Shown here: in pieces, positions 18,114 through 26,345 of the stretch
Numbering within the stretch: the stretch's first letter is position 1
Layout of the letters: each line of letters begins with the position of its first letter
Source: JAUSIF01 sp963711595
GTDB lineage: Bacteria; Pseudomonadota; Alphaproteobacteria; Rhizobiales; Xanthobacteraceae
Assembly: GCA_963711595.1 (NCBI GenBank)
Contig: CAVQER010000005.1
Coordinates: 62,001-126,000, forward strand
Length of the DNA: 64,000 bases
Direction: 5' to 3'
Program-made: the position numbers and the translations under genes
The notes under the pieces: model-generated
Seen by the model: the letters and a program-made list of their open reading frames with translations, nothing else
Told to the model about the DNA's origin: nothing
Database searches by the model: none

Positions 18114-19487
18114 TCAGAATCCGACCACCCGTCCGTGCAAGTCGTAGGCATCGGCACGCTCGATCAGTACCGTTGCGATCTCACCGACCTTGAGCGGCCG
18201 GCGCGCCGAGAGGTGCACGACCCCGTCGATCTCCGGCGCGTCGCCGCGCGTGCGGCCGACAGCGCCCCCGCCGTCAACCCGATCGATAATCACCTTCTCC
18301 CGCCGCCCGACCTTGCGACGAAGTTTCTTCGCGCTGATCTGCTGCTGGGCAGTCATGAACCGCGCGTGGCGCAGTTCCTTGATCTCATCCGGCACCGGCG
18401 CTGCAATTTCGTTGGCCGCGGCACCGCGCACCGGTTCATACTTGAAGCAGCCGACCCGATCGAGTTCTGCTTCCTCGAGGAACGATAACAACTCCTCGAA
18501 TTCTTCGTCGGTCTCACCCGGAAAGCCGACAATGAACGTTGAGCGGATCGTGAGGTCAGGACAAATCTCGCGCCAGCGCGAGATGCGGGCGAGCGTCTTC
18601 TCTTGCGCCGCCGGGCGGCGCATTCGCTTCAGTACCGATGGGCTACCGTGCTGGAATGGAACGTCGAGGTAGGGGAGGAGCTTTCCCTCGGCCATCAGCG
18701 GAATCGCTTCGTCAACGTGCGGGTATGGATACACGTAGTGCAGCCGTACCCACGCGCCGAGTTCGCCTAGACCCGCGGCCAGGTCGAAAAACTTCGCCCG
18801 CACTTCCCGGTCGCGCCACCGGCTGGCCGCATATTTGATGTCGACGCCGTAGGCGGACGTGTCCTGCGAGATGACGAGCAGCTCCTTCACGCCCGCTGCG
18901 ACCAAACGCTCCGCCTCGTGCAGGACGTCCGCCGCGGGCCTGCTCACGAGGTCGCCGCGCAATTTCGGGATGATGCAGAACGAACAGCGATTGTTGCAGC
19001 CCTCGGAAATCTTCAGATAGGCGTAGTGGCGCGGCGTCAGCTTGATGCCTTGCTCGGGCACCAGGTCGAGAAACGGGTCGTGCTTGGGCGGCACGGCTTC
19101 GTGGACGGCCTCGACCACGCGTTCGTACTGCTGCGGACCGGTCACGGCGAGCACGCTCGGATGTACGGCTCGAATGGTGTCCGGCTCGGCGCCGAGGCAT
19201 CCCGTCACGATCACCTTGCCATTTTCCTTCAACGCGTCGCCGATCGCTGCGAGGCTCTCCGCTTTGGCGCTATCGAGGAAGCCGCAGGTATTGACGACGA
19301 CCACATCCGCTCCCGCATGCTCGCGGGCGAGCGCATAGCCCTCCGCGCGCAGCCGCGTGATGATGCGTTCGGAGTCGACGAGTGCCTTGGGGCAGCCGAG
19401 CGAGACGAACGACACCGATGGCGCCGGTCCGGTGGCGCGGTTGTCATGATCGAGGATCGACTGCGGAGCGTTCATGCATCGCAGCAA
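18114..19487 (-). CDS. rimO: Ribosomal protein S12 methylthiotransferase RimO
   Basis: 457 residues. The N-terminal methylthiotransferase domain starts VSFVSLGCPKALVDSE and contains the cluster cysteines CG and GCLGAE; the radical-SAM motif is CNNRCSFC (about 164-171) and a C-terminal TRAM domain closes the protein. LGCPKALVDSE is the RimO form rather than MiaB. It adds a methylthio group to the conserved aspartate of ribosomal protein S12. An alternative start five codons inside (MNAPQS) is equally possible. Confidence 0.94.
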   Translation of the reverse strand: MLRCMNAPQSILDHDNRATGPAPSVSFVSLGCPKALVDSERIITRLRAEGYALAREHAGADVVVVNTCGFLDSAKAESLAAIGDALKENGKVIVTGCLGAEPDTIRAVHPSVLAVTGPQQYERVVEAVHEAVPPKHDPFLDLVPEQGIKLTPRHYAYLKISEGCNNRCSFCIIPKLRGDLVSRPAADVLHEAERLVAAGVKELLVISQDTSAYGVDIKYAASRWRDREVRAKFFDLAAGLGELGAWVRLHYVYPYPHVDEAIPLMAEGKLLPYLDVPFQHGSPSVLKRMRRPAAQEKTLARISRWREICPDLTIRSTFIVGFPGETDEEFEELLSFLEEAELDRVGCFKYEPVRGAAANEIAAPVPDEIKELRHARFMTAQQQISAKKLRRKVGRREKVIIDRVDGGGAVGRTRGDAPEIDGVVHLSARRPLKVGEIATVLIERADAYDLHGRVVGF

Positions 19488-19707
19488 TGGCTAGTCGGCG
19501 AGGGAGGGTCAAGGCCGATGATATCTGCGCTTTTTGCGCCTCCCGGCCGACGCAACGCCGCCCCCGGAAAGTCAATTTTAACCATTCTAGGTTTCCCTGC
19601 AGAGGGGACGTCCCGCGGCATCCGTTGGCCTCGTAGCCGGCATCGCCAAGGGCAAAGTGCCTCGCCCGAGGAATCCGGTGCGGGGGGCGTAGGGAGACGG
19701 AAGCGCG
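19488..19707. promoter_or_regulatory. Divergent intergenic region between rimO and the LysM lipoprotein gene
   Basis: 220 bases that must contain both promoters. An A/T-rich stretch near 19570-19592 (TCAATTTTAACCATTCTAG) stands out against the GC-rich surroundings and is a plausible core promoter. A purine-rich GGGAGACGGAAG site lies a few bases before ATG 19708. Confidence 0.3.
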
Positions 19708-20667
19708 ATGCCCAGTTGGTTGCGTATCGCCGGCATCGCTGTGCTTGCCTCATGGCTGGCGGGCTGTGGCGGAATCGGTTTCATCGACGTTACTGGCCTG
19801 ACGGGTTACGCGGACACGAGCGATCGTGACGCCCCGCGTTTGCCGGGCCGTGTCTACATCTTGCGCGGGATCGGCCACATCTGGTCCCGCGGCATGACCG
19901 AGCTCGCCGACGAGTTGAACCGACGCGGAACGACCGCGAGTGCCCATCGCCACGGCGAGTGGGCTGAACTCGCCGACGAGGCGGTCAAACTGCACAAGTC
20001 CGATCCAGAAAAATGGCCGATCGTGCTGATCGGTCATTCGAACGGCGCCGATATGGCGATCAACATGGCGTACCGCATGAAAGAGAAGGGCGTGCCGGTC
20101 GCCCTCATCGTCGGCTACGACCCGACGCGTTTTTCGAGCAACGTGCCCTCCAACGTGCTCCGCTTCATCAATCTCTATCAGGCGACCAACCTTCTCGGCG
20201 GCGGGCAAATCCATCCCGCGCACGACTTCCGCGGCCAGCTCATCAATGTGGATCTCCGCAACCACTTCGAGATCGGCCACATGAATATCGACAAGTCGCA
20301 GCGTCTCCAGCAGGAAGTGATCGCAAAGGTCCTTCAGGTGGTCGCGTTCCCGCAGTCGGCCGCGCACGCGCAGATGGTCTCGATCAAGTACGTGGTGCCG
20401 TCGAAGGCGCCGATCGAGTTATGGGACGGCGGCGTGCCGGTGACGCTGGAGCAGGGTCAGACGGTTCAGTCGCTCGCCAATCTATATGGAGTGCCGAGCT
20501 GGGCCATTTCGCAGGCGAGCGGAATGTCCCACGACGAAGATGTCTCACCCGGCCGCCGGCTCATCGTTCCTCGCCATTTGAATACGCTCGCACCGACGGG
20601 AACGCCGCCGCCGAATTTCGGCAGCGCGCCGTACGGCCAATCGGAAGCGACGTTTTCCAGTCGTTAG
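19708..20667 (+). CDS. Lipoprotein alpha/beta hydrolase with C-terminal LysM domain
   Basis: 319 residues. A signal peptide ends in the lipobox LAGC at about residue 17-20. The middle region has a serine-hydrolase nucleophile elbow, GHSNGAD (about 110-116), preceded by the strand IVLI; an aspartate or histidine to complete the triad is probably in GYDPT and GHMN. The last 90 residues include a LysM-like segment (YVVPSKAPIELWDG ... LEQGQTVQSLANLYG ... PGRRLIVP), which would bind peptidoglycan. This implies an envelope-anchored hydrolase. Substrate unknown. Confidence 0.75.
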   Translation: MPSWLRIAGIAVLASWLAGCGGIGFIDVTGLTGYADTSDRDAPRLPGRVYILRGIGHIWSRGMTELADELNRRGTTASAHRHGEWAELADEAVKLHKSDPEKWPIVLIGHSNGADMAINMAYRMKEKGVPVALIVGYDPTRFSSNVPSNVLRFINLYQATNLLGGGQIHPAHDFRGQLINVDLRNHFEIGHMNIDKSQRLQQEVIAKVLQVVAFPQSAAHAQMVSIKYVVPSKAPIELWDGGVPVTLEQGQTVQSLANLYGVPSWAISQASGMSHDEDVSPGRRLIVPRHLNTLAPTGTPPPNFGSAPYGQSEATFSSR

Positions 20668-20697
20668 ACTTAGAAGTCTCGGCCCGACTTGAGCGAG

Positions 20698-21471
20698 TTA
20701 AAAGTTGCAGCCGTTGGGAGGCGGACGCGAACCGGAGCCGAAGGTCTGATCCAGCCGGTCGATCGGATTGTTCACGATCGAATTCCAGTTCGGATCGCTC
20801 GGCCAGTGAGCGCCGAAGAGCGGAAACGGCATCTTCTTCACGACCGCAAACAAGGTGCTGTCCCAGGTAACCTGCTGCACGCCCTTCGAACTGAAGATCA
20901 ATGCCTGACCGGGCTTGATCAGCGTATGGCCGCCCGCAGTGAGCGAGCCTTCCACCAAAACGATGACCACGATCCACTCACCCGGTGGCGTTTGCGTGCC
21001 CTGCGGTCTTTGCGTGATGTAGCAATCGAAGATCGTCCCGCGTACGCCAATCGTCGCAACGGGGGTCCGGATTTGATAACTCGACGGCTGCTGCGATCCG
21101 GACACGAAGCGGAACGCGCCCCTCGTCGCATTCAACACGACATTCCCGGAGCCGCGATTGGGGTCGTAGACGAAACGATCAAGCGTGACTTCGGAGGAGG
21201 GACCAATCGAAAGGCTGGTCTCGTCGAGGAACAGCAGCTGCGCAGCGCTTGCCTCGCCGGTGCGCACCATTTGCCGGGCGAAAACGTCGCCACCCGCTGA
21301 AAGTGGCCTAGCTCCACCGCCGACAACGCTTTCAACGCGATTCGAGACCGCCGAAGCAACGCCAATCTTGCCTGTGCCCTGCGCAAGAGCCCCACCGAGC
21401 CCGAATGCAGTCGCAAGCGCGAAGGACGAAACCGTAGCCAACCATCGGCTGAGAGCCATCAGACGCCCCAT
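20698..21471 (-). CDS. FecR-domain periplasmic protein
   Basis: 257 residues with an N-terminal signal peptide (ends near GGALAQ). The central FecR fold is indicated by VRTGEASAAQLLFLDETSLSIGP and RTPVATIGVRGTIFD; the rest is beta-rich. There is no transmembrane helix or anti-sigma N-terminus, so this is the stand-alone FecR type found in alphaproteobacteria, not a ferric-citrate regulator. The Pro/Asn-rich end (RPPPNGCNF) carries a single cysteine. Confidence 0.8.
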   Translation of the reverse strand: MGRLMALSRWLATVSSFALATAFGLGGALAQGTGKIGVASAVSNRVESVVGGGARPLSAGGDVFARQMVRTGEASAAQLLFLDETSLSIGPSSEVTLDRFVYDPNRGSGNVVLNATRGAFRFVSGSQQPSSYQIRTPVATIGVRGTIFDCYITQRPQGTQTPPGEWIVVIVLVEGSLTAGGHTLIKPGQALIFSSKGVQQVTWDSTLFAVVKKMPFPLFGAHWPSDPNWNSIVNNPIDRLDQTFGSGSRPPPNGCNF

Positions 21472-21646
21472 TCATTTGGAACGCGACTGACTATCACAAT
21501 TCCGCCCGGTACTCCAATAAGCCCCGGCAAATCGCACGAACTGTGCTTTCGCAGCCATAGCTCGAACCGTCGCTGCGCTGGGGACAGGCCGACGGTTATC
21601 CGCATATGGTTGATCGGCATTGCCTATTGGGCGCGGGGCTGGCGGC

Positions 21647-22846
21647 ATGTCTCGGAAAGTGTTGTTGGCCTGGGAACTCGGCGGCGGTCGTGGGCACATC
21701 CGTATCCTGGGCTGGGCGGCCGATAGTTTGCGCGAACGAGGGTATGAACCAGTCTTCGCCGTTCGCGAGCGCGACGTGATCGACACGATTCAGGCCAGCG
21801 TCAAGAACGCCGCCTGTCTTCAGGCGCCAATTTGGCCTGCGTTTCGCGACTACTCGATAGCGGACACCCCGGGTACTCAAGCAAGTTTCGCCGACATCAT
21901 CGGCGACCTAGGACTGAGGATGCCGGATGCAGTCGCGTCGATGGTTCGCGAGTGGCAGGCGCTCGTCGAGAGCGTGGGGCCGGCAGCGGTCGTCGCCGAC
22001 TTCGCGCCTGCGTGCCTGCTCGCCTGTCGGGGCCGCGTTCCTTCCATTGCTATCGGTGATGGATTCACGCTTCCGCCACCGACGATGGAGACTTTCACGC
22101 AATTCGAGAACGGGCTGCCGAAATATGACGAGCGGGATCTCGTCGGCTCCGTAAACGAGGGCTTGCGAAACACAAGCGGAGCAACCATCGAGCGTCTACC
22201 CGAGATTTTTGCTGCCGACCGCCATTGCACCGGCTCGTTCGTCGAACTCGACCCCTACGCGCCGCACCGCCGCATAACGACGGTGGCTCCCTGGGCGCCG
22301 GACTGGGATCGAGCCGTCGCGACGCGACGCACCGAAGTCTTCGCGTACATCGGTGTCCAACCACCTCTCATGGCCACGCTCACCGAGGCGTTTCGCTATG
22401 TCGTAGCCGACGGAATATCAGTCCGGCTACACATTCCATCGATGGACTCCGCCACCGACGCTGCGTTCTCCGGAACCGGTGCGATCATCGAGAGGGAACC
22501 AGTTCCCTTCGACGCGATCCACCGCCGAACGAGTCTCGCCGTTTCGTTTGGCAGTTTCGGATTTGTCTCCTGCGGCCTCGCGGCCGGAATTCCGCAGATC
22601 GTGTTGCCGGGTGGAATGGCCATGGGGTGTACGGCGAAGGCAGTGCAGGGGCTCGGCACGGGTCGCTCGATACGGCTAACGCCGGGAAATCCGCTCGAAG
22701 GACGGTTGCTCGGCCAGGTGATCATCGAAGCATTCCGCGACGACGAACTCACGAGATCTGCAATTGCGCGAGCACCCGATTTCGCGAAGCGACTGAAGCC
22801 GTCACCGGCCGAAATCGTCGCAGATCTCCTGGACGAATTCGTGTGA
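21647..22846 (+). CDS. GT-B glycosyltransferase-like protein (UDP-glycosyltransferase family)
   Basis: About 399 residues from ATG 21647 (an in-frame TTG at 21620 is possible but precedes the homologous start KVLLAWELGGGRGH). The C-terminal half has the donor-binding-like segment SFGSFGFVSCGLAAGIPQIV followed by LPGGMAMGCTAKAVQGLG, as in family 1 glycosyltransferases of the MGT/UGT type. Most likely a cytoplasmic glycosyltransferase acting on a lipid or secondary metabolite. It stands alone; 175 bases separate it from the divergent FecR gene. Confidence 0.75.
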   Translation: MSRKVLLAWELGGGRGHIRILGWAADSLRERGYEPVFAVRERDVIDTIQASVKNAACLQAPIWPAFRDYSIADTPGTQASFADIIGDLGLRMPDAVASMVREWQALVESVGPAAVVADFAPACLLACRGRVPSIAIGDGFTLPPPTMETFTQFENGLPKYDERDLVGSVNEGLRNTSGATIERLPEIFAADRHCTGSFVELDPYAPHRRITTVAPWAPDWDRAVATRRTEVFAYIGVQPPLMATLTEAFRYVVADGISVRLHIPSMDSATDAAFSGTGAIIEREPVPFDAIHRRTSLAVSFGSFGFVSCGLAAGIPQIVLPGGMAMGCTAKAVQGLGTGRSIRLTPGNPLEGRLLGQVIIEAFRDDELTRSAIARAPDFAKRLKPSPAEIVADLLDEFV

Positions 22847-22850
22847 ACGA

Positions 22851-23813
22851 CTACTTGTGCTCGACCGGTGGGGTTCCGTAGGTGTGGAACGTCTCCACGG
22901 TTTTCAGGCCCCAGGCCTGACCCTTCTTCCGTTCGGTCTCGCTCCACACGATCGTCTTCCAGTCGGGCGCCAGGATCAGCCGGGCACCGGCGTTGGCGAC
23001 TTCCACGCGGTTGCCGCCCGGCTCGTACGCATAGAGGAAGAAGGTCTGCTGGATTGCGTGCTTGTGCGGACCGGTTTCGATGAACACGCCGTTCTCGAGG
23101 TAAATGTCCGCGGTCCGCAGAATGTCCTCGCGGCTATCCAAAGCATAGGTGAAGTGGTGGAAGCGCCCGCGCGTACCCGTGTGGTCGCGCGCGATCGCCA
23201 CGTCATAGCTCTTGTTCGTAGCGGTGACCCAAGCGCCGGCTTCCACGCCGCTGTCGAGCACGATCTGCTCAGTCAGGCGCATGCCGAGGTAGTCCTCCAT
23301 GAACTTGCGGACGGGCGTCACATCGCTTGCGAGCAGGTTGAGATGGTCGAGCCGCCGCACGTTTGCACCGCGCGCGGGAAATTTCTGCGCCTGGTTTTTC
23401 AGCGCGGGCTTCAATTCTTGCGGCGGCGAATACCACTCTGTCTCATAGTAGAGTTCCATCTTGTGGCCGTCGGGATTCTGGAAGACGTACGCCGGCCCAT
23501 GGCCGAGGTCGCCCTCGTTCCAGCCGATGCCGGCTCCGGCGGCCTCGAGCGCCTTCACCCGCCGCTCCAACGCCTGCTTGCTGCGCGCCCGGAATGCGAA
23601 ATGCCCCATGCCGGGCTGCTTCGCGGCCGTGAGCTTTAGCGAGTGCCGCTCGTAGTCGTCCCACGCGCGCAGATACACGGACTCACCGCGTCGTCCACTT
23701 TCCTGCATACCCCAGACATTTACGAAGAACTTCAGGCTCTCGTCCGGCTTCGGCGTGAAGAGCTCCAAATGGCCGAGATGGGCGATGTCGAGAATGGGTT
23801 CCTGGTCGGCCAC
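22851..23813 (-). CDS. Catechol 2,3-dioxygenase-like extradiol dioxygenase (type I, two VOC domains)
   Basis: 320 residues in two vicinal-oxygen-chelate domains. The iron ligands expected for type I extradiol enzymes are visible in the second domain: His in RLDHLNLL (about 156), His in GRFHHFTYAL (about 217-218) and Glu in GGNRVEVAN (about 272). It would open a catechol ring next to the hydroxyls. No other ring-cleavage pathway genes are adjacent, so the natural substrate is unclear. GTG start; convergent with the glycosyltransferase, four bases apart. Confidence 0.88.
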   Translation of the reverse strand: MADQEPILDIAHLGHLELFTPKPDESLKFFVNVWGMQESGRRGESVYLRAWDDYERHSLKLTAAKQPGMGHFAFRARSKQALERRVKALEAAGAGIGWNEGDLGHGPAYVFQNPDGHKMELYYETEWYSPPQELKPALKNQAQKFPARGANVRRLDHLNLLASDVTPVRKFMEDYLGMRLTEQIVLDSGVEAGAWVTATNKSYDVAIARDHTGTRGRFHHFTYALDSREDILRTADIYLENGVFIETGPHKHAIQQTFFLYAYEPGGNRVEVANAGARLILAPDWKTIVWSETERKKGQAWGLKTVETFHTYGTPPVEHK

Positions 23814-23893
23814 GGCGCGCTCCTATTGGCTTGGCGCTCCCCGTTATCATACGTCGTGCCGCGCCCGATATGCGCAGCTTGCCACGGACGGGG

Positions 23894-24685
23894 TCAGGCG
23901 TTGGGACGATCGTGGGACAAGAGATCGCGGCGCAGCTCGGCTTCCTGCAATACCCGGCGAATCTCCGTGAGGGCCGACTGCAGCCACACCGTGATCCCGG
24001 ATCGCGCCTCGCGCGACATGTAGGCGATGGACATCTGCTCCGTCGCCATCCGGGAAGGGGACTCTCGCATCAACGACCGTCGCATGAATTCGCTCAGCGA
24101 CAATTTTGGATCCGCTATCGCGGTCAGAAAGAACGGGTCAAGCCGCTGCAGAGTCATGCGCGGGGTATGCCCCACGAACGCAGCAAAACTGGGATTGCGC
24201 AGTGCTTCGCGGCTCGGTTCGCCGAGCGCCTCGTTCCGCACGAGTACAAAACCACTTTCCCGGAATCGATCGCGCAAGATGATGCCCTGCTCGTAGGAGT
24301 CGGTTTCCCCGTCGGGGATGAAGAAGATGACGGGTTCGAATCCGCTCGCCCTGGCCTCGGTCACGAAGTCGATGTCGTGCATGAGCGAGAAGAATTTCTT
24401 GAACGAACGATGGGTGAGATCGATGAGCTGCGTAACCGCGACCGGGGAGCTGAGCGTATCGAACAGCTTCATTTGGTCGGGCACGCGGTCGAGATCGATG
24501 ACCACCGAGCGCTCGGGAAAGAAGCTCGCAAGCCGACGCTCGACCGGGTCCGTGTCGAATACCACGTGCGGAATGCCGGATAGCAGGAGGTGATCAACGA
24601 TCACTCGCGCGAGCAGGGTCTTCCCCGTGCGCGCTCGCGGAGAGGCGACAATGATCGCGTGTTTCTTGTCCGGCACGATCGACAC
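23894..24685 (-). CDS. ParA/MinD-like protein with degenerate P-loop
   Basis: 263 residues. The N-terminus (HAIIVASPRARTGKTLLARV) aligns with a ParA-type P-loop but lacks the KGG lysine and the first glycine, keeping only TGKT. Residues around 70 (VPDQMKLFDTL) match the same position in the neighbour upstream (VADQMKVLDTL), so the two are tandem paralogues. The Walker B equivalent (PVIFFIPDG) has no aspartate in the usual place. GTG start with GGAG eight bases before. 43 bases downstream of the partner gene and probably cotranscribed. ATP binding is uncertain; function unknown. Confidence 0.75.
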   Translation of the reverse strand: MSIVPDKKHAIIVASPRARTGKTLLARVIVDHLLLSGIPHVVFDTDPVERRLASFFPERSVVIDLDRVPDQMKLFDTLSSPVAVTQLIDLTHRSFKKFFSLMHDIDFVTEARASGFEPVIFFIPDGETDSYEQGIILRDRFRESGFVLVRNEALGEPSREALRNPSFAAFVGHTPRMTLQRLDPFFLTAIADPKLSLSEFMRRSLMRESPSRMATEQMSIAYMSREARSGITVWLQSALTEIRRVLQEAELRRDLLSHDRPNA

Positions 24686-24728
24686 CTGCTACTCCGTCGA
24701 ATGCCGGCCGAGGTCTGGCGATCGAACC

Positions 24729-25493
24729 TTATTCGTCGGTCAGCCGCTCGATCAGACCGACCCGGTCGAACTCGTCATTGACCTGTTTTTGCCATGTCCG
24801 CACGTAACCGCGCAGCACGAGCGAATTGTTGGCGAGATGCCCCTGCGCGTTCTTGTTCTTGATGAAGGTCGAGAAGGGCACGCCCGAAAGGTCCACCTGC
24901 TCGTAGGCCATTTCGTTGAGCTTCGGAATGTTCATCTCTACCGCGCCCTTAGCCTTCTTGAAGTAGCTGTCGTAGACCGCCGGGTCCCACTCGAAGAAGC
25001 TCGTCTCGTTGATGAAGTTCTTGACCGCGAAGTAGTTGCGCCCGCCGGTGTACGGCATCACGTCGGCGATCTCCTCGAGCGAAGCGACCGACGGGCCGAG
25101 GATGTGGAACAGCCCGAACTTGAACTCTCCCGACTTGACCGCGTCGAAGAAGCCGATGTCGGTAAACGCTCGCAACGTGTTCGATAGTTGCCCGGCGCGG
25201 ATATCGATGATCGTCACGCGCCGCTCGCTGGTGGTCAGCGTATCGAGCACCTTCATCTGGTCGGCCACGGACGTTACGTCGATGACATCAGTGAGGCTCG
25301 GATGGAACCGCTTCAGCGATCCGCGGGGATACTCGGCGTCGAACGCCCGCGCGAGCATGTTCCGGGCAGCCATGTAGTCGAGCAGCGTGCGTGAAATCGT
25401 GGTCTTGCCGACGCCACCTTTGTCCGCCCCCACGATGAGGACTGCGGGCTTCTGGTCCGGCTCTCTCTCGTCCCTACGCTTTCCATTTGCCAC
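24729..25493 (-). CDS. ParA/MinD-like ATPase with deviant Walker A motif
   Basis: 254 residues from GTG 25493, which has an AGGGGGA ribosome site just upstream; an in-frame TTG at 25598 would add 35 residues without homology. The deviant Walker A KGGVGKTT is complete (about 23-30), and a Walker B-like strand VTIIDIRAG follows near 107. Beyond that the sequence (NEMAYEQVDLSGVPFSTFI ...) departs from chromosome- or plasmid-partition ParA, and no parB is nearby. With its degenerate paralogue it forms a two-gene unit of unknown function. Confidence 0.78.
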   Translation of the reverse strand: MANGKRRDEREPDQKPAVLIVGADKGGVGKTTISRTLLDYMAARNMLARAFDAEYPRGSLKRFHPSLTDVIDVTSVADQMKVLDTLTTSERRVTIIDIRAGQLSNTLRAFTDIGFFDAVKSGEFKFGLFHILGPSVASLEEIADVMPYTGGRNYFAVKNFINETSFFEWDPAVYDSYFKKAKGAVEMNIPKLNEMAYEQVDLSGVPFSTFIKNKNAQGHLANNSLVLRGYVRTWQKQVNDEFDRVGLIERLTDE

Positions 25494-25520
25494 GGGAAGA
25501 TCCCCCTGCTGAGGACATTT

Positions 25521-25599
25521 CTTGAAGAATGTCCGCTGTGACCGATCCGGACGGCCCCTGTCCAAGATTACAGTGTCGAATTTTTCGTTATTCTTCAAG
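25521..25599. promoter_or_regulatory. Inverted repeat upstream of the ParA-like pair
   Basis: CTTGAAGAAT at 25521-25530 is matched by its exact reverse complement ATTCTTCAAG at 25590-25599, 59 bases apart. The left arm lies 27 bases before the GTG start of the ParA-like gene. The spacing suits two operator sites or DNA looping rather than a simple hairpin; no factor can be named. Confidence 0.4.
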
Positions 25600-25698
25600 G
25601 GGTCAAGCCAACCGGACGCGGCAATTCAAGGGCGGGCGGAACTCGCGCGAGCGCGATCTCGTTGACCGCGGAGCCTATCCCCAACGAGGAGAGCGATC

Positions 25699-25932
25699 AT
25701 GGCCCGCTGCGACCAGTGCGGAAACGACTACGACAAGTCGTTTCAGGTGTTGAAGAACGGACGAACCTGGACCTTCGACAGCTTCGAATGTGCAATTCAG
25801 GCGGTGGCACCAACTTGCGCCCACTGTGAGTGCCGGATCGTCGGCCATGGCGTCGAGAAGGACGGCACATTCTATTGCTGCGTCCACTGTGCGCAGCAGG
25901 AAGGGGTCAAGGAACTGCGTGACCGCGCCTAA
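25699..25932 (+). CDS. Small cysteine-rich zinc-binding protein, metallothionein-like
   Basis: 77 residues with nine cysteines: CDQCG at the N-terminus, FEC in the middle and CAHCEC ... YCCVHC at the C-terminus. The second half (CxxCxC, glycine loop, YC, HC) resembles the zinc-finger-like half of cyanobacterial SmtA metallothionein; the first half looks like a treble-clef zinc ribbon. It follows a good GGAGAG site. Metal storage or a zinc-stabilised adaptor are both possible. Two bases before the VOC gene, so cotranscribed. Confidence 0.75.
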   Translation: MARCDQCGNDYDKSFQVLKNGRTWTFDSFECAIQAVAPTCAHCECRIVGHGVEKDGTFYCCVHCAQQEGVKELRDRA

Positions 25933-25934
25933 GC

Positions 25935-26345
25935 ATGCCGAAGATCGCGCGCATTCTCGAAACCTGCCTCTATGTCGACGACCTCGAGCGTGCGAGCCAA
26001 TTCTATGAGCGTTGTTTCCAGCTCACTCCCATGTACGCCGACGCGCGCATGCGCGCATACGCGCTTGGCGAGACGGTGCTCCTGCTGTTCCCCAGAGGCC
26101 AATCCCTGAAACCGGTGATCACTCCCGATGGCACGATCCCGCCGCACGACGGATCCGGTCCGTTGCACGTCGCGTTTGCGGTCGACGCGAACGATCTGCC
26201 GGTCTGGGAGCAACGTCTTAAGGACGCCGGCATCGCCATCGAGGGGCGCATGCGCTGGCCGCGCGGCGGAACGAGTCTGTACTTCCGCGATCCTGACGGT
26301 CATCTCCTGGAAGTCGCAACGCCAGGACTTTGGGCGAATTATTGA
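25935..26345 (+). CDS. VOC family protein (glyoxalase/bleomycin resistance-like)
   Basis: 136 residues, a complete single VOC protein of two beta-alpha-beta-beta-beta modules: IARILETCLYVDDLERASQF, then HVAFAVDANDLPVW and FRDPDGHLLEVATPGLW. Metal ligands likely include the His of LHVAFAV and the Glu of HLLEVAT. Directly downstream of the small zinc protein. Its stop overlaps the end of the convergent transporter gene by seven bases. Confidence 0.83.
   Translation: MPKIARILETCLYVDDLERASQFYERCFQLTPMYADARMRAYALGETVLLLFPRGQSLKPVITPDGTIPPHDGSGPLHVAFAVDANDLPVWEQRLKDAGIAIEGRMRWPRGGTSLYFRDPDGHLLEVATPGLWANY

Noticed and set aside
24729..25598. The ParA-like gene as a plasmid or chromosome partition parA
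   Set aside because: No parB or parS-like sites are nearby, and the C-terminal half does not follow ParA.
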